From Nitrobacteraceae bacterium AZCC 1564 (GTDB lineage Bacteria > Pseudomonadota > Alphaproteobacteria > Rhizobiales > Xanthobacteraceae): a stretch of DNA of 64,000 bases. Under the pieces are notes generated by a model that was not told the origin of the DNA, did not search any database, and saw only the letters and a list, made by a program, of their open reading frames with translations. This document shows, piece after piece, positions 35,502 through 48,995 of the stretch (position 1 is the first letter of the stretch; each line of letters opens with the position of its first letter). Position numbers and translations under genes: made by a program. Location of the stretch: contig JBAGRR010000001.1 in NCBI GenBank assembly GCA_036924835.1, positions 3,611,001 to 3,675,000 on the forward strand, read 5' to 3'.

Positions 35502-37907
35502 GTGAGATCGACCAAAGACGGTGAAGGGAACAACTGCTGCCATGGCCACGGCGGCCATCACCATGCGGCGAACTCCACGCACGATCATGTGCATCGACCG
35601 GACAAGTCGGGTGATACAATGCGTGTTCTCGATCCGGTGTGCGGTATGACTGTCGATCCCGCCACGGCGAAACATCGCTTTGCATATAAGGGGCAGGAGT
35701 ACTTCTTCTGTTCGGGACGCTGCCGCGAGCGATTCGAGACGGAACCAGAAAAGTTCCTGCAGCCGAAACCCGCAGTTCCGGTAGAGGACGTGCCTGAAGG
35801 CACGATCTACACCTGCCCGATGCATCCCGAAGTTCGGCAAGTCGGTCCCGGCAGTTGCCCTATTTGCGGCATGGCGCTTGAACCCGAGATCATTTCACTC
35901 GACGACAAGCCCGATCCTGAACTGATCGACATGACCCGCCGCTTTTGGATCGCGCTGGCATTGACGTTGCCGGTGTTTGTTATCGACATGACGGCGCACT
36001 TCGGTGGCATTCATCTGTTGGCACCACAAACATCCAATTGGTTGTCGTTTGCGTTGGCGACGCCGGTGGTGCTTTGGGCGGGGTGGCCGTTTTTCGAGCG
36101 CGGTTGGCGCTCGCTGGTCACACGCAACCTCAACATGTTTACCCTGATCGCGATGGGAACGGGCGTCGCTTACGTCTACAGCGTCGTTGCCACTCTCGCG
36201 CCGCAGGTTTTCCCGCAAGCATTTCGCGATATGCACGGTGCGGTGGCGGTCTATTTCGAGGCTGCGGCGGTGATTACAGTTCTCGTGCTACTGGGACAGG
36301 TGCTTGAGCTTCGCGCGAGGGCGCGAACGTCAGGAGCGATCCGCGCGTTGCTCGGGCTCGCGCCGAAGACCGCCCGGCGGATCGGCAAGACCGGCGATGA
36401 GGACATCGCCATCGACCTTATTGTCGTTGGTGATCTGCTGCGCGTTCGCCCCGGCGAAAAAATCCCGGTCGATGGTGTCGTTACGGAAGGAACGTCATTG
36501 GTCGATGAATCGCTTGTCACAGGCGAAGCGATGCCGGTGAAGAAGAGTGAGGGCGCACAGGTCATCGGAGGCACCGTTAATCAGAATGGCGGCCTGGTGA
36601 TGCGCGCGGACAAGGTCGGTCGCGATACGATGTTGGCACGCATTGTTGATCTCGTCGGAAAGGCACAGCGGTCGCGTGCGCCTGTGCAGCGGCTTGCTGA
36701 TCAGGTTGCAGGCTGGTTCGTACCCGTGGTCCTTCTGACGGCAATTATCGCCTTCCTCGCGTGGGCGATGTTCGGACCAGAGCCGCGCTTGACCTTCGCG
36801 CTGATTGCTGCGGTCACGGTGCTGATTATTGCGTGTCCTTGTGCGCTGGGATTGGCCACCCCGATGTCGATCATGGTCGGTGTTGGTCGCGGTGCGCGAT
36901 CCGGAATCCTGATCCGCGATGCAGAGGCGCTCGAACGGATGGAGCGCATTGATACGCTTGTGATCGACAAGACGGGTACGCTCACTGAAGGAAAGCCGAG
37001 GGTGGTAGCAGTGGCTCCCACGGGGGAGTTCAGTGAGGATGAACTGCTGCGGCTTGCAGCAAGTGTCGAGCGGGCCAGCGAGCACCCACTGGCATTTGCG
37101 ATCGTCAACGCGGCTGCAGAACGCGGGTTAGCGTTGAGCGACGTGCGTGATTTCTCTTCGCCGGCGGGTAAGGGAGCTGCAGGATCGGTCGATGGAAAAT
37201 CGGTTGTGCTTGGCAACGATATGATCATGCAGGAGTCAAACATTGATACGACAAGGTTGGCGGCGCCCGCGCAAGAGCATCGCGAGAGCGGAGCGACCGC
37301 GATCTTTGTCGCTGTCGATGGTCATGCGGCGGGTATCATCGCAATTGCCGATCCTGTGAAGCCAAGTGCGCAGCAGGCACTGAATGCGCTGCGATCCGAC
37401 GGATTGCGAATTGTGATGCTGACAGGTGACAACGCCGTCACCGCGCAGGCAGTCGCAAAGACGCTGGAGATCCATGAAGTCGAAGCTGATGTGTTGCCTG
37501 AACGGAAGAGTGATGTGGTTGTCCGGCTGCGCGGTGAAGGACGCGTTGTTGCGATGGTGGGCGACGGCATCAACGACGCACCCGCCCTTGCTGCCGCTGA
37601 TGTCGGTATCGCGATGGGGGGCGGTACGGACGTAGCGATCGAAAGCGCGGGCATCACGCTGTTGCGTGGTGATCTTATGGGGCTTGTAGAAGCTCGCAGA
37701 CTGTCAACGGCCACAATGCGTAACATCCGGCAAAATCTGACGTTCGCCTTTGCCTACAATGCCGCGGGGATACCGGTGGCTGCCGGGGTGCTTTATCCGA
37801 TCTTCGGCATCTTGCTGTCGCCAATGGTTGGCGCTGCGGCGATGGCGCTGTCATCAGTCAGCGTCATCGCGAATGCGCTGCGTGTATCTCGCGCGCGTCT
37901 CACGTAA
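35502..37907 (+). CDS. copA: copper-exporting P1B-type ATPase
   Basis: 801 residues from a GTG with AAGGA upstream. A His/Cys-rich leader ([10 protein letters not shown]) is followed by a YHS domain (about 42-88, [10 protein letters not shown]), a heavy-metal-binding domain (about 103-128, CPMHPEV and [10 protein letters not shown]), then the P-type core: CPC motif near 443, DKTGT phosphorylation site near 488, SEHPLA, and GDGINDAP near 688. The final [13 protein letters not shown] segment is typical of Cu(I) pumps. Exports copper from the cytoplasm. In place of the common N-terminal CxxC ferredoxin-like domains it has YHS plus HMBD, a silver/copper variant. Confidence 0.95.
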   Translation: MRSTKDGEGNNCCHGHGGHHHAANSTHDHVHRPDKSGDTMRVLDPVCGMTVDPATAKHRFAYKGQEYFFCSGRCRERFETEPEKFLQPKPAVPVEDVPEGTIYTCPMHPEVRQVGPGSCPICGMALEPEIISLDDKPDPELIDMTRRFWIALALTLPVFVIDMTAHFGGIHLLAPQTSNWLSFALATPVVLWAGWPFFERGWRSLVTRNLNMFTLIAMGTGVAYVYSVVATLAPQVFPQAFRDMHGAVAVYFEAAAVITVLVLLGQVLELRARARTSGAIRALLGLAPKTARRIGKTGDEDIAIDLIVVGDLLRVRPGEKIPVDGVVTEGTSLVDESLVTGEAMPVKKSEGAQVIGGTVNQNGGLVMRADKVGRDTMLARIVDLVGKAQRSRAPVQRLADQVAGWFVPVVLLTAIIAFLAWAMFGPEPRLTFALIAAVTVLIIACPCALGLATPMSIMVGVGRGARSGILIRDAEALERMERIDTLVIDKTGTLTEGKPRVVAVAPTGEFSEDELLRLAASVERASEHPLAFAIVNAAAERGLALSDVRDFSSPAGKGAAGSVDGKSVVLGNDMIMQESNIDTTRLAAPAQEHRESGATAIFVAVDGHAAGIIAIADPVKPSAQQALNALRSDGLRIVMLTGDNAVTAQAVAKTLEIHEVEADVLPERKSDVVVRLRGEGRVVAMVGDGINDAPALAAADVGIAMGGGTDVAIESAGITLLRGDLMGLVEARRLSTATMRNIRQNLTFAFAYNAAGIPVAAGVLYPIFGILLSPMVGAAAMALSSVSVIANALRVSRARLT

Positions 37908-37933
37908 CACGCATGCACAGATGCGATAAAAAA

Positions 37934-37960
37934 AAGCCGGGCCTAAAGCCCGGCTTGTTT
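37934..37960 (+). terminator. terminator of copA
   Basis: AAGCCGGGC and GCCCGGCTT pair around CTAAA; TTGTTT follows, and a run of A precedes, so it may work in both directions. Confidence 0.8.
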
Positions 37961-38151
37961 AGTTTTTGGCCACGTGAGGCCGACACAATCACCTTCCAAG
38001 AGGGATAGCTGAGTTCCCGCACCGCTGGAGGAGGGGGACAATATGCGGGCGAACTCTCAGCATGAAAGGAGTATGAGCCCCGCATTGCCATGCGGGCAAC
38101 TCCGATCGCGGTATGTCAGTCATGCGGAGAATGCGGGCTCGAACAGAGGTT

Positions 38152-39075
38152 TTACGAGGGCCAGCGCTGCGCTTTGCTTACAATGAAATCACGGAAGACC
38201 TGCACGCGCGCGACCGACTTCAATTCTTCGGGATAGACAAAATATGTATCCAATTGAATCGAATCCGATTCACCGAACAACTGAACCAAACGATTGTTGT
38301 CATCAATGAGATAGTCGGGAAGGGCGGCGATGCCGAGTCCTTGTTGGCATGCGCGAACGAGACCCAGCACATTGTTCACCTTGAAGAACGGTTCGCGCAG
38401 CCCTGCGCCGTTACGGCCAGCTTCAATCAGCCAGTTTCTGTTCTGCAGATGCTGCGGCACATTGTGATCGCTGAGAATGATCAAACGATGATTGTCGAGC
38501 TCTTCGAGCGTGCGAGGCGTTCCGTGATGCTTAATGTATTCCGGTGAGCAGTAGGCATGAAAGCCCATCGAGAAAAGCTTGCGCTGGATGAGGTCAGGCT
38601 GGGTCGGCTTGCGGGTGCGGATGGCCACATCGGCTTCACGCATCGACAGGTCGAGTTCTTCGTCGGTCACGATCAGCGAGATGCGGATATCGGGGTAGAG
38701 CGAGGTGAATTCGCCAAGCCGCGGAATCAGCCAATTAATACCGACCCCTGGTGTTGTCGTGACCTTGAGATCGCCGCTTGGCCGCTCGCGACTGTCCGTC
38801 AGCTTGGCGCGGGCCGCCTGCAGTTGCATGAAGACGTCATGCGCGGTGCGAAATAACAGATCGCCTTGTTCGGTCAGGATCAGTCCGCGCGCGTGACGGT
38901 GAAACAATGAAACGGAGAGTTCCTGCTCCAGCGCACTGACCTGACGCGAGACAGCGGATTGCGAGAGCCCGAGCTGCTCGCCGGCATGCGTAAAACTCCC
39001 TGCTTCCGCTGCCGCGTGAAAGACCTTTAGCTTGTCCCAGTCCATATCGCTAAATCCGTCGCGTGTTCGTGGCAT
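38152..39075 (-). CDS. lsrB: LysR-type regulator, LsrB/VtlR-like
   Basis: 307 residues from MPRTRDGFSD, or 297 from the ATG at 39045 (MDWDKLKVFHAAAEAGSF), which is the usual family start. The winged helix (LGLSQSAVSRQVSALEQELSVSLFHRHARG) and a LysR effector domain follow. Position 4 nt after trxB matches rhizobial lsrB/vtlR, a regulator of oxidative stress, envelope polysaccharide and host interaction. Cysteines fall at 166 and 233 (shorter form), close to redox-active positions reported for LsrB. Co-transcription with trxB is likely. Confidence 0.85.
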   Translation of the reverse strand: MPRTRDGFSDMDWDKLKVFHAAAEAGSFTHAGEQLGLSQSAVSRQVSALEQELSVSLFHRHARGLILTEQGDLLFRTAHDVFMQLQAARAKLTDSRERPSGDLKVTTTPGVGINWLIPRLGEFTSLYPDIRISLIVTDEELDLSMREADVAIRTRKPTQPDLIQRKLFSMGFHAYCSPEYIKHHGTPRTLEELDNHRLIILSDHNVPQHLQNRNWLIEAGRNGAGLREPFFKVNNVLGLVRACQQGLGIAALPDYLIDDNNRLVQLFGESDSIQLDTYFVYPEELKSVARVQVFRDFIVSKAQRWPS

Positions 39076-39079
39076 CAAA

Positions 39080-40078
<999 letters not shown>

Positions 40079-40290
40079 TCAGCGAAGAGGCGGGAAATGC
40101 CCGCAAAGGCATCGCTGGGGCGTCGAAAGTGTCTAAGGCAAGTCTAGGTCATCTGGCGAGCCATGCAAGATATGCAACCCATATCAGAAAATTTTCCCCA
40201 GCAGAGCGTAGGTTGCCTCAGGCGCGAAATAAAATTGCGCGAACCATTTTCAGCGGCTAAAAGTATTTGCGAATCCGGGCGCAAAGACCG

Positions 40291-40459
40291 CTAGTGCGCT
40301 GGATTTGACGTTCGTGTCAGCATTGCGGCGAGTCCTCATTACGAACGTCAAGTCCAAAAGCGCACTAAGTTTCATAGAGTTGCTAGTGTCCCTTCTGGTT
40401 CTAACGTTCGCAAACGAGGGTGCTGCAAAGTGATGCGAACGTTAGAACCGGGACACTAG
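40291..40459 (+). repeat. composite palindrome repeat I
   Basis: TGCGC-type palindrome 40291-40369, 13-nt spacer, TGTCCC-type palindrome 40383-40459. Cores ACGTTCG in both. It lies in the divergent trxB-lrp gap (440 bases) and ends 26 nt before the lrp start codon. The other ~245 bases of the gap show nothing recognisable. Confidence 0.9.
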
Positions 40460-40485
40460 AGGATTGCTGGGGGACTAGAATACTC

Positions 40486-40968
40486 GTGTCAAAAGACCTC
40501 GATGAAATCGACCTGAAAATTCTCAGCGAAATCCAGGCCGATGGTCGAATAACCAACGTCGAATTGGCCAAGCGGGCCGGCATTTCCCCGCCCCCCTGCC
40601 TGCGCCGCGTCCGGGCGTTGGAAGAAGCAGGTTACATACGCGGTTATAGGGGTCTGCTGGATCCCCAGCTGCTGGGCTTCGACGTGACGGTGTTCGCCTC
40701 TGTTCACCTTTCCAGCCAGGCTGATGCGGATTTGCGGGCCTTTGAAGACTTCGTCCGCCAGGAGCCGTTGGTGCGTGAGTGCTGGATGCTGTCCGGCGAG
40801 GTTGATTTCATTCTGAAGTGTGTCGCTCCGGATATGGCGACCTTCCAGAATTTCGTTTCGCATCTGACTGCTGCACCGCATGTCCGCAACGTGCGCACCT
40901 CTCTCGTCCTGCATAATTCCAAGGATGCACCCGACGTGCCGCTCGAGCTGAAGACCCCGCAGGGCTGA
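40486..40968 (+). CDS. Lrp/AsnC-family transcriptional regulator
   Basis: 160 residues from a GTG at 40486 with GGGGGA upstream; an open frame from 40420 begins inside repeat I and is rejected. N-terminal HTH (VELAKRAGISPPPCLRRVRALEEAGYIRG) and C-terminal RAM ligand domain. The Lrp family senses amino acids and regulates their metabolism; the ligand is unknown. A TauE-type exporter gene follows 138 nt downstream. Confidence 0.93.
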   Translation: MSKDLDEIDLKILSEIQADGRITNVELAKRAGISPPPCLRRVRALEEAGYIRGYRGLLDPQLLGFDVTVFASVHLSSQADADLRAFEDFVRQEPLVRECWMLSGEVDFILKCVAPDMATFQNFVSHLTAAPHVRNVRTSLVLHNSKDAPDVPLELKTPQG

Positions 40969-41106
40969 GACGCTCTCGGCTTCGTGGGAGGTGCTTGGTT
41001 TTCGCATGGTGCATCAACGCGCCGCGGCGTTTGCCTTCACCGGAACCTGTTCTACAAGCCCGGTGCCGGGCGCTTCCCTTGCGCCCACTCGCGTTAAGGG
41101 ATCGCC

Positions 41107-41865
41107 GTGACTCTGTTTCAGATCGCGTTGCTGGCGGCTGCAGGATTTGCTGCCAGCACGATAAATGCTCTTGCCGGGGGCGGTACGTTTGTGACCTTCG
41201 CCGCTCTCGTCGCCATCGGATTGCCAACACTCGATGCGAACGCCACGAGCGCTGTGGCATTGACGCCCGCCAATCTCGCAAGCGTGGCTGCCTATCGTTC
41301 TGAAGTCCGCTCGCATTATCGCGAGATGATTCCGTTCGCGATCCTCGGGCTGCTCGGTGGCGTCGGCGGCGCGCTGCTGCTGATCTGGATCGGCGACGGC
41401 GGCTTCCGTCCCCTCGTGCCATGGCTGCTCCTCGTCGCGACCCTGATGTTTGCGTTTGGTGAGCGTATTCGCGCGGTCGCCGAGCCGTGGTCGCAGGGGC
41501 AGCACATTGTCGCAAAGCTCGTGGCTTACGGTGTGATGGCTGTGGTCTCGATTTACGGTGGCTTCTTTGGCGCGGGGGTGGGCATCATGATGCTGGCCGC
41601 GCTCTCAATCGTGACCAGCGACGACTTTCACAAAGCGAACGCAACCAAGATCGTGGTCGCGTTTTTGATTCAGATTGTCTCTGCCGCTTTGCTGATCGCT
41701 GGCGGCCTCGTCCATTGGCCGCAGGCGCTGGTGACAATCGTGGCCTCGATCCTCGGCGGCTACTTTGGCGTCAGTGTTGCGCGCCGCATTCCGGCAAAAA
41801 TAATCCGCGCCGCGGTGGTCACCATCGGCGCGGTTCTGACTGTGATTTTCTTTCTCAGGACTTGA
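41107..41865 (+). CDS. TauE/SafE-family anion exporter
   Basis: 252 residues, about eight membrane spans, GTG start. The N-terminal NALAGGGTFVTFAAL with the later YGGFFGAGVGIMML repeat are the two DUF81 half-motifs. Such proteins export sulfite or organosulfonates; the actual substrate is unknown. Gene order suggests possible control by the Lrp protein. Confidence 0.9.
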   Translation: MTLFQIALLAAAGFAASTINALAGGGTFVTFAALVAIGLPTLDANATSAVALTPANLASVAAYRSEVRSHYREMIPFAILGLLGGVGGALLLIWIGDGGFRPLVPWLLLVATLMFAFGERIRAVAEPWSQGQHIVAKLVAYGVMAVVSIYGGFFGAGVGIMMLAALSIVTSDDFHKANATKIVVAFLIQIVSAALLIAGGLVHWPQALVTIVASILGGYFGVSVARRIPAKIIRAAVVTIGAVLTVIFFLRT

Positions 41866-41882
41866 TCTTCCCGATGCGCAAA

Positions 41883-42290
41883 TCAGGTCTTGCGGCGCAT
41901 TGATGCGTCAAGGCTGAGGGGGCCAGGGCCGGCGGCTGCGAGGTAAAGACAGGCGAAGCAGAACAGGATCGCTGCCGTGCCGCCGTTGTTCAGCGGATGC
42001 CAGACCGGCGTGCCGGTCTTGAACATGTGGCCCATGAAATACGCGAACGCCATTTCACCCGAGAGGATGAATGCGGAGAGGCGCGAGAACAGGCCGAGCA
42101 TCAAGAGCGCGCCAAGCACAAGCTCGAGAGCACCTGCGGTGACGATGAGCGGCGGGATATTGGCGAAGTATGGCAGTACCGGAAATTTGAAAATCTTGGC
42201 CACGCCGTATTGAAACAGCAGCAGGCCGGTGATGAACCGAAACAGGCTGAGAATCTGTGGCCGCCAGGCCTCGAGAAATTTTTCGCTCAT
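41883..42290 (-). CDS. DoxX-family membrane protein
   Basis: 135 residues, four membrane spans. LFRFITGLLLFQYGVAKIF and GALELVLGALLMLGLFSR are the DoxX signature. DoxX proteins are small quinone-associated membrane proteins linked to thiosulfate or redox stress responses. It converges on the exporter gene with a 17-nt gap. Confidence 0.9.
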   Translation of the reverse strand: MSEKFLEAWRPQILSLFRFITGLLLFQYGVAKIFKFPVLPYFANIPPLIVTAGALELVLGALLMLGLFSRLSAFILSGEMAFAYFMGHMFKTGTPVWHPLNNGGTAAILFCFACLYLAAAGPGPLSLDASMRRKT

Positions 42291-42442
42291 ATGCAGTCCC
42301 CCTCAATGGATTCGCCCAATTGATATCGCGCGCGGATGACAAGTTAAAGCTGGCGGCCAACGAGATTTAATAACGATTTTGTGGGCTTGGATGGAATAAT
42401 TCGAAGCGGGGAGTGTCGAACTTCGTCTTTGGTGAGCGCTCC

Positions 42443-42739
42443 TTACTTCTGTGGCTCGCTCTTTTGCGGTTCGCTCTTTGGCGCGTCCGGGTTCAAACAT
42501 CGAATCGCCTTTGGCTGGCATGCGATCCCAATGTTCGAGCAAACTGGCGCTGCGGCGTTATCGGCTTCCCGCGTGCAGGTGACGCACTCATCGGTCCAGC
42601 GGCTACAGTTCGGCTGGTTGACATAGACGGAGAGCTCTTTGGGCTTGCCGGGCGACGGCACATCCAGTTCGGCTGCAAGAACGCCATTGATGTCGACGCA
42701 AGCCATGAAGGCCACGATCGTCAACTTGTACTGCCGCAT
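42443..42739 (-). CDS. small Cys-rich exported protein, unknown function
   Basis: 98 residues. A signal peptide ends near residue 22 (VLA AEL). The mature part holds six cysteines (in NCS, ECV, TCT, VCS, ACQ and RCL), suggesting disulfides in the periplasm, and ends in two copies of KSEPQ. GGAGG lies 5 nt before the ATG. Repeat J begins only 13 nt upstream of the start codon. I do not recognise a named family; codon use and the ribosome site support a real gene. Confidence 0.7.
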   Translation of the reverse strand: MRQYKLTIVAFMACVDINGVLAAELDVPSPGKPKELSVYVNQPNCSRWTDECVTCTREADNAAAPVCSNIGIACQPKAIRCLNPDAPKSEPQKSEPQK

Positions 42740-42752
42740 TCACGCCTCCGCG

Positions 42753-42919
42753 CTGGTGGAGCGGATTTGACGTTCGCTACCCTGCTTGCCGCAAATTCGT
42801 GATGCGAACGTCAAATCCCAGAGCTCCACTAGAATCTTATATTTGCTCGTGGTTCGATTCTACCGTCCGCGAGAGTGCCCGCTCAGATGGGATGCGAACG
42901 TTTAGAATCGAACCACTAG
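42753..42919 (+). repeat. composite palindrome repeat J
   Basis: TGGAG-type palindrome 42753-42832 (cores ACGTTCGC), spacer AATCTTATATTTG, TGGTTC-type palindrome 42846-42919 (left core altered, right arm GCGAACGTTT). The second palindrome lacks the usual bulge. It lies directly in the 5' region of the small exported protein gene. Confidence 0.88.
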
Positions 42920-42963
42920 CTTGCGCACATGATGTTGTCGGCTCGCATGCAGACAACATAAAG

Positions 42964-42991
42964 CAAAAATGGCCGGGACGAACCCGGCCAT
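42964..42991 (-). terminator. terminator of greA
   Basis: ATGGCCGGG and CCCGGCCAT pair around ACGAA; on the minus strand TTTTTGC follows, 33 nt after the greA stop. Confidence 0.88.
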
Positions 42992-43023
42992 CTCTCGCAA
43001 CTGAACAGTATGACGCCGAAGCG

Positions 43024-43500
43024 TTACTTCCAATCCACCCTAGCGATTTCGTAGGCTTTGGCGCCACCAGGCGCCACCACTTCCACCGACGCACCTTTTT
43101 TCTTGCCGATCAGGGCCCGCGCAAGCGGCGAGGTAATCGAGATGCGGCCTTTCTTGGCGTCGGCCTCCGGCTCGCCGACGATTTGCCAGACTGCCTTTTT
43201 CTCGGTGTCCTCGTCGATCAATGTCACGGTCGCGCCGAACTTGATCGTATCGCCCGAGAGCTTGGTCACATCGATGACGTCAGCGCGGGCGAGCTTGTCT
43301 TCGAGCTCTGCGATGCGACCTTCGTTGTGCGACTGCGCTTCCTTCGCTGCGTGATATTCAGCGTTTTCCGACAGGTCGCCATGTGAGCGTGCCTCGGCAA
43401 TCTGCTCAATGATGCGCGGACGCTCGACAGTCTGGCGCTGCTTCAGTTCGTCTTCCAGCGCGGAATGACCCGCTTGTGTCATCGGTACCTTATCAACCAT
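43024..43500 (-). CDS. greA: transcription elongation factor GreA
   Basis: 158 residues from [19 protein letters not shown]; a six-codon upstream extension is not needed. The coiled-coil N-terminal domain carries the [15 protein letters not shown] tip with the acidic residues that enter the RNA polymerase channel and stimulate cleavage of backtracked RNA. The C-terminal FKBP-like domain ends in EIARVDWK. Downstream of carB on the same strand, as in relatives, with its own terminator. Confidence 0.97.
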   Translation of the reverse strand: MVDKVPMTQAGHSALEDELKQRQTVERPRIIEQIAEARSHGDLSENAEYHAAKEAQSHNEGRIAELEDKLARADVIDVTKLSGDTIKFGATVTLIDEDTEKKAVWQIVGEPEADAKKGRISITSPLARALIGKKKGASVEVVAPGGAKAYEIARVDWK

Positions 43501-43720
43501 CTTGTCTTCATCCTTCAATTTCGTGCGGCGATCTCAGCCTTCGACACACGAAACATTCTGGTTTTGCCCGACTGGTCTTCGATGGCCAAGGGCAAGAAAA
43601 GAGAACCTCATCTTGACGGACCGGTTCCCGCCAAAGTTCTCACTTTATTGCGCCGGATCGCAATAACTGCTCACATTTCCGGTCCTGGATCGGGATACGC
43701 CAAGACCGAAATTTGATCGT

Positions 43721-43779
43721 CTCTAACTAGTTAGAGCGTGGTGTACCCGAAAGCCGGACCGCATTTCGGCACCACGCTC
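43721..43779. repeat. palindromic element between carB and greA
   Basis: CTCTAACTAGTTAGAG at 43721-43736 is a perfect palindrome. It overlaps a long hairpin, GAGCGTGGTG (43734) to CACCACGCTC (43779), with an inner stem CCGAAA/TTTCGG. The design (AGAGC...GCTC ends, inner CCGAAA-type stem) resembles a palindromic element scattered through Bradyrhizobium-type genomes, as far as I recall. It differs from the composite repeats. Confidence 0.6.
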
Positions 43780-43792
43780 GTCTTAGACAATT

Positions 43793-47122
<3,330 letters not shown>

Positions 47123-47150
47123 TAAGTCTCACGGGCAGGAAACTGGGCAC

Positions 47151-47212
47151 AAAAAAAGGGCGCGCATCCGCGCGTCCCTCGAGCCATAGCGCTAGGTTGC
47201 CCTTGCGCGCGG
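47151..47212 (-). promoter_or_regulatory. carB: candidate transcription attenuator in the carB leader
   Basis: Read on the minus strand, an all-GC hairpin (47178-47158, one A bulge, 4-nt loop) is followed by seven T (47157-47151) and then, only 28 nt later, the carB ATG. Upstream, 47212-47206 is a 7-bp perfect complement (CCGCGCG) of the hairpin's 5' arm (47174-47168), so an alternative antiterminator can form. The alternative reading is a plain terminator of the upstream tRNA-like gene. Confidence 0.55.
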
Positions 47213-47311
47213 GGCTGTCTTTAAACCAGATTTAGCAGGCGGGAAAGGCTTTTAAGCCATCAATCAACCGGCTTTTCCGGTCTTGCTGACGGATATCCGC
47301 TGTAGGGAGGT

Positions 47312-47387
47312 TGGAGGCCCAGCCTGGACTTGAACCAGGATATGAAGCGTTTGCGGCGCCCCCGCGTTGACATTCCGCCACCGGGCC
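47312..47387 (-). tRNA. tRNA-Cys-like gene (GCA), atypical
   Basis: 76 nt including CCA. Acceptor GGCCCGG/CTGGGCC (one G-U), T arm CCTGG-TTCAAGT-CCAGG, discriminator T as in tRNA-Cys, D stem GCG/CGC. The anticodon stem GGGCG/CGCTT (two G-U) encloses CCGCAAA, giving anticodon GCA. Two oddities: position 33 is C instead of the near-universal T, and the D loop lacks a GG pair. It may be a functional but unusual tRNA-Cys or a decayed copy. Confidence 0.6.
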
Positions 47388-47493
47388 ACGGATGGAAGAT
47401 AAGCCAGCCGGGATCGCGTTGCCCAGCCCAGGTCGCTGTCAGTGTTAACGCGCAGTAGCCAAAATCCCTCGGATTTGACGAAACCGCAGCGGT

Positions 47494-48189
47494 TCAGTCG
47501 GACGGGGTCGCCACGAAGGTCATGCGCGCCGGATTATAGCCAATGTTGGTTTGCGCGCGCGTGGCGTCGAAGCCGGCGGCCTTGAGCTTCGCGATCATGT
47601 CCGCTTCCCCATAGCGCTGCAGGCCAATGCTCTGCCGCAGTTGCCAGTAATCGGAGAGCGCGGTGCGAGCGAGGCCCCAGAGAGCGTCGGTGAGGAAGCC
47701 GTTCTTGGCTGCGAGTTTGAGAAGCGCCATCACATCTGCGGGAGCGCCAACATCGGGTTGCAAGATATCGCCCAGCACCAGCTTTCCGGTTGGCTTCAAA
47801 ACCCGCCGCATCAACGCGAAGGTTTTATCCAACTCCTCCGGGGTCATGTACTGCGCCACCGAATTGACCACTGCGAGATCGACGGATCGATCTGGCTGCT
47901 GCTGCAATTCGTCCAGCGAGCGGATTGTGATCTTCGGATTTTGCCCAAACCGGGCAGTCAGGCGGCCGCGGACACCGGGCGCGGGCTCTGCCAGGATCAG
48001 GTGTCCGCAGACAGAAGCGACGTCCGGGGCCGAAAGCGCCTCGCCACAGGAATAGTCGAGGACCACGGCTTCATGTGAAGGGACGTAACGGATGATGTCA
48101 TTGGCCACGACGCGAAAGTGCACGTCGCGGTGCAGTTTGCTGACATAAATCGTATGGGTTGAATCGTAATAATCGATCCAGTCTTCCAT
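47494..48189 (-). CDS. class I SAM-dependent methyltransferase
   Basis: 231 residues. VLDYSCGEALSA is motif I (DxxCG variant of the SAM-binding loop), LILAEP motif II, DLAVVNSVAQYM motif IV region and LKPTGKLVLGDI the following strand. Substrate unknown. It lies between carB and dps and is probably transcribed alone. Confidence 0.82.
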   Translation of the reverse strand: MEDWIDYYDSTHTIYVSKLHRDVHFRVVANDIIRYVPSHEAVVLDYSCGEALSAPDVASVCGHLILAEPAPGVRGRLTARFGQNPKITIRSLDELQQQPDRSVDLAVVNSVAQYMTPEELDKTFALMRRVLKPTGKLVLGDILQPDVGAPADVMALLKLAAKNGFLTDALWGLARTALSDYWQLRQSIGLQRYGEADMIAKLKAAGFDATRAQTNIGYNPARMTFVATPSD

Positions 48190-48310
48190 CGGGCCTGTCC
48201 GGAGGATTTTGGGTTCCGGTTGAGGAACCGGCGGGTGTAGGATGCGTTAAAGGGTCTGGCGATCTCTGTCTATCGCCATGATCCCAGATGTCCTAACAGG
48301 AAGGTCAGCC

Positions 48311-48835
48311 GTGAGCAAAACCAAGAATGCTGTCTCAGCCGAACTCGATACACCTACTGATCTGTCGCAGGAGGGGGTCGATAAGATTTCAGCAGCGCTC
48401 AATCCGTTGGTCGCTGACTCCTTCGCTCTCTACATCAAGACCAAGAACTTCCATTGGCATGTGAGCGGACGTCATTTCCATGACTACCATCTGATGCTCG
48501 ACGAGCAGGCCGATGCCATTTTCGCATCGATCGACGACCTCGCGGAACGCGTCCGCAAGATCGGCGGGACCACATTGCGCTCGGTCGGTCACTTGGCCAA
48601 GCTCAAGACCATCCAGGACAATGACGAGAAGTTTGTTCCGCCGCGCGAGATGCTGCGTGAACTTATGAACGACAACAAGCAAATGGTTGTCTCGATGCGC
48701 AAAGCGCATGAGGTCGCCGACAAGTACAACGACTCGGCCACGGCCAGCATTCTCGAGAATTTCATCGACGCCACCGAACGGCGAACATGGTTCCTGTTCG
48801 AGGCGAGCCGTCAGGAAGGCGGCAACGAAGCTTGA
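48311..48835 (+). CDS. dps: Dps family ferritin-like protein
   Basis: 174 residues from a GTG at 48311 preceded by GGAAGG. The ferroxidase residues lie in KTKNFHWHVSGRHFHDYHLMLDEQADAIFASIDDLAERVR, the standard Dps pattern with His and Asp/Glu ligands at the subunit interface. Dps dodecamers store iron and protect DNA from peroxide. An extended lysine-containing N terminus may contact DNA. Own terminator follows. Confidence 0.95.
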   Translation: MSKTKNAVSAELDTPTDLSQEGVDKISAALNPLVADSFALYIKTKNFHWHVSGRHFHDYHLMLDEQADAIFASIDDLAERVRKIGGTTLRSVGHLAKLKTIQDNDEKFVPPREMLRELMNDNKQMVVSMRKAHEVADKYNDSATASILENFIDATERRTWFLFEASRQEGGNEA

Positions 48836-48856
48836 GCTTTGTTTGATTGATGTCGC

Positions 48857-48890
48857 AAAACGCCCGCTTGGAAAGCGGGCGTTTTTGTTT
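48857..48890 (+). terminator. terminator of dps
   Basis: AACGCCCGCTT and AAGCGGGCGTT pair around GGA, followed by TTTGTTT. Confidence 0.88.
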
Positions 48891-48995
48891 CTGACCACGG
48901 AGGATCGGCAAAACGCAGCCTACCTTCTGATGCGGCGATTTTGTCTTGCTGGTCCGATCGAATAAGCTCTGGGATCGTTAGGGGAGCATAATACT

